Shown: positions 7,560 to 13,726 of the stretch, piece by piece
Position numbering within the stretch: the stretch's first letter is position 1
How the letters are laid out: each line of letters opens with the position of its first letter
DNA from: CAYMTN01 sp964393335
GTDB taxonomy: Bacteria; Chloroflexota; Anaerolineae; Aggregatilineales; Aggregatilineaceae
Assembly: GCA_964393335.1 (NCBI GenBank)
Contig: CAYMTN010000141.1
Span: forward strand, 1 to 14,449
Length of the DNA stretch: 14,449 bases
Direction of reading: 5' to 3'
Notes under the pieces: model-generated
Database searches by the model: none
What the model saw: the letters and a program-made list of their open reading frames with translations, nothing else
What the model was told of the DNA's origin: nothing
Translations under genes and position numbers: made by a program

Positions 7560-8462
7560 TCAGCGCCAGGGATCAGGCTGTTTGATGAATTTGGCTTCGA
7601 TCCCTGCGGTACGGAACCATCCCGGCAGTAGATCGCGCATCACGACCATTTCGCTGGCGTAGTGGGACGTGCCCAACAGGTTCATGGGGAGCTGCGGCAC
7701 CAGATCGCGCATGAGCACGCGTTGTTGTTGCGCGTATTGATAATCGCCAGCCAGCCACCAGTAACCGGTGACATACGTATCACACCCCAGGCCGCGCACC
7801 ATCTCAAGCTGCTGCGGGTCGTTGCCGCCGCCGGGGATCACGGCAACGTGCTCGACCGGCTGCCCGTTGAACCGTACCTGGTTATAGCGGATATACGGCA
7901 GATCGAGCACTTCGGCCAGAAAACCGGCGAATTTTCCGAATGTCATGTCGTGGACTCGACCGTGTACGCCTTCCATGCTGCCAAAATGAGGCGCGAAGCG
8001 TTCCCAATCGCGTAGTTTGAGCGCTTTAGCCAGCGCGACGACGGTGCTGATCTCCGGGTGGCAGTCCAGGGGCGCGTGGCAGCAGTAATAGCTGATATTG
8101 TGCTCGCGCAGTTCTTCGAGCTGCGCCTCGCTGATTCCTAAAAAGCCGCGCCCGCCTTCTTCAAAGTCGGCGGGATGGTGGGCGAAAATCAGCGCGCCGG
8201 GGGCTGTCCGTTCCAGTTCGAGCGCGAGAATGGTATCCAGCACCGCCTGATCAGGAAACACGATCAGGTATGCGCGGTCAATTTCCTGCGAACTCTCCAG
8301 CATCCAGCCATTCCAGGTTCCCTCGACAAATTCAGCTCTGGCATAACGTTGGTAGACGGCCATGTCACCGGGCGGGATGATGTCAGACCACAGTCTGCGT
8401 TCGTCAAACGACTGGACGTTAAAGAAGGTGTCGAGTTTCGCTACCAGTTCGCCTTGATTCAT
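7560..8462 (-). CDS. NIF3-family (GTP cyclohydrolase I type 2-like) metal protein
   Basis: 300-residue member of the NIF3/YbgI family, cytosolic proteins with a dinuclear metal site whose cellular role is mostly unsettled. The metal-ligand pattern is complete: HH in FAHHP (95-96), D133 in HAPLD, and H267 and E271 in GTSHYASE, matching the H-H-D-H-E set of YbgI. The N-terminal region is divergent, with WNGWMLESS at 50-58 where the family usually has a WDNVGL-like stretch, and the protein is longer than the ~250 residues of YbgI. The ATG overlaps the stop of the upstream gene (ATGA), and AAGGGGG just upstream is a strong ribosome-binding site, so the two are co-translated. It could be a specialised paralogue acting with that partner; the reaction is unknown. 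Confidence 0.85.
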   Translation of the reverse strand: MNQGELVAKLDTFFNVQSFDERRLWSDIIPPGDMAVYQRYARAEFVEGTWNGWMLESSQEIDRAYLIVFPDQAVLDTILALELERTAPGALIFAHHPADFEEGGRGFLGISEAQLEELREHNISYYCCHAPLDCHPEISTVVALAKALKLRDWERFAPHFGSMEGVHGRVHDMTFGKFAGFLAEVLDLPYIRYNQVRFNGQPVEHVAVIPGGGNDPQQLEMVRGLGCDTYVTGYWWLAGDYQYAQQQRVLMRDLVPQLPMNLLGTSHYASEMVVMRDLLPGWFRTAGIEAKFIKQPDPWR

Positions 8463-9100
8463 GGGATGCCCCCTTGTCGGTATGCGTAATAGTGCGCCTC
8501 GCTCTCCACGAGCTCTACGACAGCGGCGATGGTGGGTTCAACCGGTGTATCATCTGCTATCGGCGTCACATGAGTTTCCTGCACCGTCCATGAGGCGCGG
8601 TCCAGGTCCACGCGGGCCAGATGGCCGTGCGGCACGTCGCCTAATGTTACGACCGGGCTGCCGGTTTCCGGCAGCGTGCTGGCAGACCGGTCAATCCGGA
8701 TGCCGGGCGCGTCGTCTGGGAGTACGGCTGTGCCGGGCGCAACCGAAACGCTAATTCCCTGGCGTGTAATCGTCACGACCCGATTCCACACGATGACCGG
8801 CATGATCATCTGCCCGACCAACTGCTTCAGTGAAGCCGGGGGGATCGGGATTTGCTCTGGTCCGCCGATCACGGCCCCGTCATAGCCCATGCTGTCCAGC
8901 ACCAGAAATGGCGCGCGGCCTTGCGTGACCCGGCAGATCCAGGCATCCGGCGCGCAGGTGTCGCCCAGGTCCAGGACCAAAACCGGCCCCTGTTTGACGC
9001 GGCGCACCTGTTGGATCAACGTTGCTAGCCGGGGCAGCAGCGCCAGATTGCCTGCGACATGAGCCGTATACAAAACCGTGACGCTCGTTGGTTCGCCCAA
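8459..9100 (-). CDS. Degenerate metallophosphatase-like (UshA/5'-nucleotidase-type) protein
   Basis: 213 residues with the layout of the calcineurin-like domain of UshA-type 5'-nucleotidases: a first strand VTVLYTAHVAGNL (7-19), then VLVLDLGDT (40-48), then a DSMGYDGAVIGGPE stretch (69-82), and a closing strand near 160-166. In active relatives the first motif is a D-x-H (TNDxHG) and the third is GNHE. Here they read TAHVAG and GGPE, so most metal ligands are absent and only the GD of motif two remains. It is probably not a phosphatase. Start is TTG at 9098-9100: no Met codon lies upstream in frame, the next Met is residue 71, and the first strand begins right after the TTG; GAGG about 11 bp upstream can serve as ribosome-binding site. 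No signal peptide or membrane segment. Translationally coupled to the NIF3-family gene. Confidence 0.6.
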   Translation of the reverse strand: MGEPTSVTVLYTAHVAGNLALLPRLATLIQQVRRVKQGPVLVLDLGDTCAPDAWICRVTQGRAPFLVLDSMGYDGAVIGGPEQIPIPPASLKQLVGQMIMPVIVWNRVVTITRQGISVSVAPGTAVLPDDAPGIRIDRSASTLPETGSPVVTLGDVPHGHLARVDLDRASWTVQETHVTPIADDTPVEPTIAAVVELVESEAHYYAYRQGGIP

Positions 9101-9137
9101 AAACGAGATAACCTCAGGACTGTTTTACACCGCCCTC

Positions 9138-9165
9138 ATTGTAGTGAGTTTCAGGTGGTTTTCAA
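9138..9165 (-). promoter_or_regulatory. Sigma70-type promoter of the metallophosphatase-like/NIF3 operon
   Basis: Read on the minus strand, TTGAAA (9165-9160) and TACAAT (9143-9138) are separated by 16 bp, each a 5/6 match to consensus. Transcription would begin near 9131, about 30 bp before the TTG start. It lies immediately after the stop codon of the enoyl-CoA hydratase gene, so the two-gene unit can be expressed independently of that gene. Confidence 0.6.
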
Positions 9166-9173
9166 AATACCGT

Positions 9174-9950
9174 CTATTGGCCCTGCCAGCCGGGCGTACG
9201 TTTCTCCAGAAAGGCCGCCATACCCTCTTTTTGATCGGCGGTGGCAAACAGCGCATAAAAGTGATTCTGCTCGTAGGCCAGGCCGACCGAAAGCGGCGTT
9301 TCCAGCGCCATATTGATGGCGTCTTTTGCCAGGCGGATGGCAACTGGCGCGCGTGCCGCGATCTCGGATCCGAGCTTGACAGCTTCATCCAGGTAACCTT
9401 CGACCGGAACAACCCGGTTGACCAGTCCGAACCGCTCCGCTTCTTCGGCGGAAAGGCGGCGGTCGTTGAGGCACATTTCCATCGCCAGCGCTTTGCCGAC
9501 GGTACGCGCGAGGCGCTGCGTGCCGCCTGCGCCCGGAATCACGCCGAGGTTGATCTCTGGCTGGCCGAAGATCGCCTTATCGGATGCAACGATCATGTCA
9601 CAGGCCAGCGCCAGCTCGCAGCCGCCGCCCAGTGCGTACCCGCTGACGGCGGCGATGACGGGCTTGTGCAGGCCGCGCAGCCGCTCCCAGCGGGCGATGA
9701 ATGCTTTGTTGATCATCTCGACAGGCGTCGCCTGGAACATCTCTTTGATGTCTGCACCGGCGGCGAAGACGCGCTCGGTGCCGGTAATGATCATGCAGCG
9801 CACAGCCTCGTCTGCATCCATTGTTTCGAGCGCTTTCATGAGTTCATCCATCAGCGGGCCGGAAAGCGAATTGAACGTGCGTGGCCGGTTCATGCGGACC
9901 AGACCCACGCCGTCGGCGGGATATTCGACTAAAATGTTTTCGTAATCCAT
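9174..9950 (-). CDS. Enoyl-CoA hydratase/isomerase family protein
   Basis: 258-residue crotonase-superfamily enzyme, the usual length for enoyl-CoA hydratase, which adds water to trans-2-enoyl-CoA in fatty-acid or amino-acid breakdown. Seen: VRMNRPRTFNSLS (18-30), the first oxyanion-hole region AAGADIKEM (63-71), the second at YALGGGCELALACD (105-118) with E112, and QPEINLGVIPGAGGTQRL (130-147) with E132. E112 and E132 correspond to the two catalytic glutamates of rat mitochondrial hydratase, so hydratase activity is likely rather than only isomerase. GGAGG at 9962-9966 is a strong ribosome-binding site 11 bp before the ATG. No other beta-oxidation gene is adjacent, so the pathway (fatty acid, branched-chain or phenylacetate) cannot be decided. 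Confidence 0.92.
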   Translation of the reverse strand: MDYENILVEYPADGVGLVRMNRPRTFNSLSGPLMDELMKALETMDADEAVRCMIITGTERVFAAGADIKEMFQATPVEMINKAFIARWERLRGLHKPVIAAVSGYALGGGCELALACDMIVASDKAIFGQPEINLGVIPGAGGTQRLARTVGKALAMEMCLNDRRLSAEEAERFGLVNRVVPVEGYLDEAVKLGSEIAARAPVAIRLAKDAINMALETPLSVGLAYEQNHFYALFATADQKEGMAAFLEKRTPGWQGQ

Positions 9951-10030
9951 CGATTGTGCTGCCTCCGGAACGCACGGGAAACGTGTAAAGAAATAGTCCT
10001 ATGACGCGCCGCCGTAACCTGTCGCGCCAG

Positions 10031-10039
10031 ATTATACCA
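10031..10039 (-). promoter_or_regulatory. Extended -10 promoter of the enoyl-CoA hydratase gene
   Basis: On the minus strand the sequence reads TGGTATAAT, a perfect extended -10 element (TG-N-TATAAT). Transcription would begin near 10024 and give a leader of about 75 nt. No good -35 is present (TTCTGC at the expected distance), which is normal for extended -10 promoters. It lies in the 150-bp gap between the hypothetical gene and the hydratase gene. Confidence 0.55.
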
Positions 10040-10100
10040 GCCAGCGCGGCCCAGGCAGAAATGCCACCATAAGCCGGGGAGTGGGGCGATGGTCGAGGGT

Positions 10101-11093
10101 TTAGAGCGATACGACGCGTTTGGCAACGCGTAGGTGCTTGGCGAAGTTGGGCAGGTAATCGGATAACTCCTGATAACGCCCATCAGCCTGCTCGGACAGG
10201 TAGCGTTTGAGCACGCTCACCACGCCCGGCAGAATCGACATACCGTGCAGTTTGTTTTCCATCAAGATATAGGCCCGCGCCTCTTTGGGGCTGACTTGCT
10301 GCTCAAGGAAGATCGCAACAGACCCGGCCACGAACAGACTCGTGAACTGATCGCCCCAGGTCGGGTGTGTGGCGCGGAAGGCGTCGTTGACGGGCAGCGG
10401 CGTACCGGCCAACGGCGCGACCTCGGCAGCCTTGTGGCGCAGGTAGGCTACCAGTAACAGGCGTCCGTATTCGGACAGCGCTCCCCGGAACAGGTGCCCG
10501 GCGTCGTCGTCAAACGGCCAGGGTTCGTTATCGCCCCAGGCGATACGCGGCGGCACAATGCACACCAACTCATTATCGAGCCGCGCGCCGACTTCGGTAT
10601 CGGTGGGATAACAGATGTTCGGCACCAGGACGAACTGCTCGCCGATCTCGCCAATAAACGGTTTGAAGAACGTGTATAAGTCTGTATCTGAAACGGTCTT
10701 TTCAGTCTGGTCGAGCGCGCGCTGCCACAACTCATCTTCGTCAGCCCACCAGTCGGCCAGCGCGGTCTGGTCGAAGAAATCGGCCAGTTGTTCGTTCCAG
10801 TGCGGCGGAGTCCAGGCCGGAGGCTGCGCCAGGGTCAAATCCGGCCAGGAGAGGCTGAGCGCGTAAGTGAAGATCGCCTCAAGCGGCGTGTTTTGGTCCA
10901 GCAGGGCTTGCAAGGTTTGTACGGCAGGGTGTTTCACGGATGCGACCAGGCGCTTACTCGTATTGCGCGCGTGAACATGCGCCCGGTGCCGGATGCGCAC
11001 CTGTTCGTTTTCCGGCCACGAGGTCGCGGATAACACAGCCGACATGAGACGGATGCGGTCGTCGAGGCGAATCTGGATGGTGCGTGCAGTCAT
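10101..11093 (-). CDS. Hypothetical protein, 330 residues, function unknown
   Basis: Not recognised with confidence. It is soluble, with no signal peptide or membrane helix, and rich in Trp and acidic residues in the middle (for example ADWWADEDELW, 113-123). The N-terminal layout (DDRIRLMSAVLSATSWPE at 11-28, HARNTSKRLVASVKHPAVQTL at 41-61) loosely recalls DUF4932-like proteins, some of which carry a metallopeptidase HExxH. Here no HExxH is present; the corresponding region may be GALSEYGRLLLVAYLRHKA (204-222). A GTG at 11102 is an alternative in-frame start, but GGGTGA (11104-11099) sits 5 bp before the ATG at 11093 and abuts the GTG, so the ATG is preferred. It appears to be a single-gene unit with its own promoter and an overlapping dyad. 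Confidence 0.75.
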   Translation of the reverse strand: MTARTIQIRLDDRIRLMSAVLSATSWPENEQVRIRHRAHVHARNTSKRLVASVKHPAVQTLQALLDQNTPLEAIFTYALSLSWPDLTLAQPPAWTPPHWNEQLADFFDQTALADWWADEDELWQRALDQTEKTVSDTDLYTFFKPFIGEIGEQFVLVPNICYPTDTEVGARLDNELVCIVPPRIAWGDNEPWPFDDDAGHLFRGALSEYGRLLLVAYLRHKAAEVAPLAGTPLPVNDAFRATHPTWGDQFTSLFVAGSVAIFLEQQVSPKEARAYILMENKLHGMSILPGVVSVLKRYLSEQADGRYQELSDYLPNFAKHLRVAKRVVSL

Positions 11094-11131
11094 GATAATC
11101 ACCCGTATGCTAAATCATCAGGCAGGCTGAC

Positions 11132-11157
11132 AATACCGTGAAATCGTTAGCGGTATT
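11132..11157. promoter_or_regulatory. Inverted repeat overlapping a -10 element, possible operator
   Basis: AATACCG (11132-11138) and CGGTATT (11151-11157) are perfect 7-bp arms separated by 12 bp. The right arm overlaps the -10 hexamer (11155-11160) of the promoter for the hypothetical gene and the dyad spans the expected start near 11148. This is the classic place for repressor binding. A transcript beginning near 11148 would contain only the downstream arm, so an RNA hairpin is a poorer explanation than a DNA site. Confidence 0.45.
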
Positions 11158-11183
11158 CTACATTACCCGTCTACAGGATTCAA
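11155..11183 (-). promoter_or_regulatory. Sigma70-type promoter of the hypothetical gene at 10101-11093
   Basis: On the minus strand TTGAAT (11183-11178) and TAGAAT (11160-11155) are spaced by exactly 17 bp, with 4/6 and 5/6 matches. The start would be near 11148, about 55 bp before the ATG. The -35 lies only about 10 bp after the stop codon of the SDR gene, so the hypothetical gene is probably transcribed separately from it. Confidence 0.6.
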
Positions 11184-11192
11184 CAATGCGTC

Positions 11193-11912
11193 CTAGATCG
11201 TTTGCGCGCCGCCATCCACCACGAGCGTTTGCCCGGTCATGAATGATGCGGCATCCGAGCAAAGGAACAACACCACCGCTGCGACTTCGTCTACCGTGCC
11301 CGTGCGCCCTTGTGGAATCCGGCTCTGGTCGCTGGATTCGACTGCATCTGTGATATGGGCCGCATACACAGCGTTCACGCGCACGCCTGACGGAGCGAGA
11401 TCGCGAGCCGCCGCGCGTGTCAGCCCGGCGATACCGGCCTGGCTGGCCGTGTTGGGAAGTCCCTCAGGGTGCGCGCTGTCCAGCGTGACGATGATGCCGC
11501 CGCCCTCGCCGGCCATCACACGCCCGGCAAGCTGCGTGCAGAAAAAGGCCCCGGTCAGGTTGATCTCCAGCACGCGCCGCCAATCGTATTCATCCAGCGA
11601 TAGCAGTGGCGCATGTTTCTCGACCCCGGCAGCGTTGACCAGCACGTGTAGCCCGCCGAACGCGTCGCGCGTCGCTTCGATCATGGCGGCAACCTGGAAA
11701 CGATTCGAGACGTCTGCCGTGTACGCGATGGCTTGTCCACCTGCCGCTTGAATTGACTCGACGACCAGATCGATACGATCCGGATTCACGCCGCTGGCAC
11801 ATACCGCCGCCCCGGCCTGTGCGAGGGCTAGCGCGGTCGCACGTCCTGCGCCCTGTCCCGCGCCGGTCACCAGGGCGACACGTCCTGTCAGGTTCACTGC
11901 AAAGTTGCCCAT
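11193..11912 (-). CDS. SDR-family protein with substituted catalytic Tyr and Lys
   Basis: 239-residue classical-length short-chain dehydrogenase/reductase fold. The nucleotide-binding half is intact: TGAGQGAG (16-23), D67 in TADVS, VNAAG (92-96), and N118 in EINLTG. S146 matches the catalytic serine. However the YxxxK segment reads NTASQ (154-158): Tyr is Asn154 and Lys is Gln158, and the spacing from Ser to that site is 8 residues instead of about 13. The usual PG after RVNAV is also missing (RVNAVYAAHIT, 178-187). It may therefore bind NAD(P) without normal oxidoreductase activity, or use another chemistry. The C-terminal GQTLVVDGG motif is normal. AGAGG at 11925-11921 is the ribosome-binding site. 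It lies 89 bp behind the aldolase gene with a strong terminator between them, and no clear promoter of its own is visible. Confidence 0.88.
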   Translation of the reverse strand: MGNFAVNLTGRVALVTGAGQGAGRATALALAQAGAAVCASGVNPDRIDLVVESIQAAGGQAIAYTADVSNRFQVAAMIEATRDAFGGLHVLVNAAGVEKHAPLLSLDEYDWRRVLEINLTGAFFCTQLAGRVMAGEGGGIIVTLDSAHPEGLPNTASQAGIAGLTRAAARDLAPSGVRVNAVYAAHITDAVESSDQSRIPQGRTGTVDEVAAVVLFLCSDAASFMTGQTLVVDGGAQTI

Positions 11913-11936
11913 ACGTCATACCTCTGGCTTCCCCGG

Positions 11937-11972
11937 AAAAAAGACAGGAGCAGCGGGTAATGGCTGCTCCTG
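11937..11972 (-). terminator. Rho-independent terminator after fbaB
   Basis: On the minus strand a perfect 10-bp stem, CAGGAGCAGC/GCTGCTCCTG (11972-11963 and 11954-11945), closes an 8-nt loop and is followed by TCTTTTTT (11944-11937). It lies 30 bp after the aldolase stop codon and only about 25 bp before the SDR start codon, so the SDR gene would depend on read-through or on a promoter not seen here. Confidence 0.92.
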
Positions 11973-12001
11973 CATTGTACGCATGGATCGTATTCAGGCG
12001 C

Positions 12002-13066
12002 TTACGCGATGGTGATGCTGTTGTCCAGATACACGTCCTGGATCGCGTTCAGGATTTCTACGCCTTCTTGCATCGGGCGCTGGAATGCCTTACGCCCGCT
12101 GATCAGGCCCATACCACCGGCACGCTTGTTGATCACGGCGGTACGCACAGCCTGCGCGAGATCGTTCTCGCCGGACGGGCCGCCGCTGTTGATCAGGCCG
12201 ATGCGACCCATGTAGGAGTTGATCACCTGGTAGCGCGTCAGGTCGATCGGGTGATCGGTTGCCAGTTCGGTGTACATTTTCTCGCTGTACTTGCCGAACT
12301 TGAGGGCCTTGAAACCGCCGTTATTTTCCGGCATCTTCTGCTTGACAATATCCGCTTCAATCGTAGCACCCAGGTGAATCGCCTGGCCGGTGGTGTCGGC
12401 GGCGACATGGTAATCGGTGCCGTCATGCTTGAAGGCGTTGTTACGCGTGTAGCACCACAGGATCGTCGCCATGCCCATCTCGTGCGCGGTCTTGAACGCT
12501 TCGCTGACTTCCACGATCTGGCGGCTGGACTCCGCCGAGCCGAAATAAATGGTCGCGCCAACGGCTACCGCGCCCATGTCGTATGCCTGTTTGACCTGGG
12601 CGAAGAAGACCTGATCGTACTTGGTGGGGTAGGTCAGCAGCTCATTGTGGTTAAACTTGAGGATAAACGGAATCTTGTGGGCGTACTTGCGGGCGACGGC
12701 ACCCAGCACGCCCAGCGTCGAGGCGACGGCGTTGCAGCCGCCTTCAATTGCCAGTTCAACGATTTTTTCCGGGTCGAAGTAAACAGGGTTCGGAGCAAAG
12801 GATGCGCCGGCGGTGTGTTCGATGCCCTGGTCAACCGGCAGGATCGAAACGTAACCGGTGCCACCCATCCGTCCGTGATCAAACAATTGCTGCAAACTGC
12901 GCAGCACCGGGACCGGACGGTCCGAATCCATGAAAACACGGTCCACAAAATCAGGGCCAGGCAGATACAGCATGTCCTTCGAGACGGTCTTACATTCGTG
13001 GCCCAGCAGGTACTCGGCCTCGTCTCCCAGAAGGGCTTCAATGCGATTCGCACTCACAGCAGTCAT
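12002..13066 (-). CDS. fbaB: Class I fructose-bisphosphate aldolase (FbaB/DhnA type)
   Basis: Cytosolic glycolytic/gluconeogenic enzyme that interconverts fructose 1,6-bisphosphate with glyceraldehyde 3-phosphate and dihydroxyacetone phosphate by a Schiff base. The 354 residues match E. coli FbaB (350) along the whole length as recalled. Shared blocks include YLPGPDFVDRV (34-44), GTGYVSILPVDQGIEH (69-84), the FDPEKIVELAIEGGCN block (97-112), MGAVAVGATIYFGS (164-177), ADIVKQKMPENNGG (238-251), GLINSGG (290-296), AVINKRAGGMGLI (310-322) and the terminal DVYLDNSITIA. K242 of IVKQ is the expected Schiff-base lysine. AGAGAG about 8 bp before the ATG is a modest ribosome-binding site. It is transcribed alone, with a promoter/dyad upstream and a strong terminator downstream. 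It may support central carbon flow from the sugars imported by systems such as the nearby permease; that link is inference only. Confidence 0.97.
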   Translation of the reverse strand: MTAVSANRIEALLGDEAEYLLGHECKTVSKDMLYLPGPDFVDRVFMDSDRPVPVLRSLQQLFDHGRMGGTGYVSILPVDQGIEHTAGASFAPNPVYFDPEKIVELAIEGGCNAVASTLGVLGAVARKYAHKIPFILKFNHNELLTYPTKYDQVFFAQVKQAYDMGAVAVGATIYFGSAESSRQIVEVSEAFKTAHEMGMATILWCYTRNNAFKHDGTDYHVAADTTGQAIHLGATIEADIVKQKMPENNGGFKALKFGKYSEKMYTELATDHPIDLTRYQVINSYMGRIGLINSGGPSGENDLAQAVRTAVINKRAGGMGLISGRKAFQRPMQEGVEILNAIQDVYLDNSITIA

Positions 13067-13110
13067 GATTTACTCTCTTTCTGAACAGTTCGCGTGACGT
13101 GACTTAGCGA

Positions 13111-13132
13111 GATCATCAATTCGATGATGATC
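13111..13132. promoter_or_regulatory. Inverted repeat in the fbaB leader/start region
   Basis: GATCATCA (13111-13118) and TGATGATC (13125-13132) are perfect 8-bp arms around a 6-bp centre (ATTCGA). On the minus strand this dyad covers the expected transcription start near 13127, about 45-65 bp before the ATG of fbaB. It could be a repressor site or a leader hairpin; no T-run follows, so it is not a terminator. Confidence 0.45.
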
Positions 13133-13133
13133 G

Positions 13134-13162
13134 CTCATAACATGGCAGAACAAAATGGTCAT
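13134..13162 (-). promoter_or_regulatory. Possible promoter of fbaB
   Basis: On the minus strand ATGACC (13162-13157) and TATGAG (13139-13134) are 17 bp apart, each a 4/6 match to the sigma70 consensus. The start would be near 13127, giving a leader of about 60 nt. The gap of 207 bp to the DUF123 gene also has to hold a plus-strand promoter, for which only poor candidates are visible. A 10-bp perfect palindrome, TATCATGATA (13164-13173), lies just upstream of the -35. Confidence 0.35.
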
Positions 13163-13273
13163 TTATCATGATACACTGGGCCAACTGGCACCTGTGCACA
13201 CCGCATGAAATAATAACACGCATCGCGGCTGGCGCAAACGAATCCGGCCAGATTCCACCAGGAGAATCGTCGC

Positions 13274-13726
13274 GTGAACGAACCTGAACTTCCCGCCGTG
13301 CCGGGGACGTATATGCTGCTGTTGAATCTGGCGCAGCCAGTTATTGCGCAAGTCGGGCGGCTGGGGACGGTCCAACTGGCGGCAGGCTGGTATGCGTATG
13401 TGGGCAGCGCGCGCGGTCCGGGCGGGTTGCGTGCCCGGCTGCGCCGCCATCTGCGAGCGGACAAACCCTTACATTGGCACATCGACGCATTGACGGCTGT
13501 CGCGCCGGTCGTGGCGATCTGGCTGGACGTGTCACCAGAGCGGTTGGAATGTACCTGGGCGCGCCGTGTGGCGGCGCTGCCGGGTGTCACAGTCCCTCTG
13601 GACGGGTTTGGATCGTCGGACTGCGCGTGTGAAGCGCACCTGTTTGCGCTGGCTGACGCCGGTACGGTCTGGGAGGCGTTGGGACGTCCGCGTGTCGTGT
13701 GTCCCGGCAGAGACGCGCACCTATGA
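13274..13726 (+). CDS. Stand-alone DUF123 (GIY-YIG-related) protein
   Basis: 150-residue protein of the DUF123 family, a GIY-YIG-like fold found alone or fused to endonuclease III in archaea and some bacteria; nuclease activity has been proposed from the fold. Seen: PGTYMLLLNL (10-19), the YIG-like YAYVGSARG (40-48), a basic helix GLRARLRRHLR (51-61), HWHID (67-71), ERLECTWARR (89-98) and the Cys-bearing FGSSDCACEAHLF (112-124). The start is GTG at 13274 with AGGAG at 13260-13264, 9 bp upstream; no ATG is available in frame nearby. The gene ends with a 6-bp overlap of the convergent glycosyltransferase gene. Substrate and role are unknown. Confidence 0.85.
   Translation: MNEPELPAVPGTYMLLLNLAQPVIAQVGRLGTVQLAAGWYAYVGSARGPGGLRARLRRHLRADKPLHWHIDALTAVAPVVAIWLDVSPERLECTWARRVAALPGVTVPLDGFGSSDCACEAHLFALADAGTVWEALGRPRVVCPGRDAHL

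Noticed and set aside
9078..9932. 284-codon plus-strand reading frame
   Set aside because: Antisense to the enoyl-CoA hydratase gene, whose catalytic motifs are all present on the minus strand.
11753..13084. 443-codon plus-strand reading frame
   Set aside because: It is antisense to fbaB and the SDR gene, both clearly recognised, and its translation is low-complexity with no family motif; a GC-rich shadow frame.
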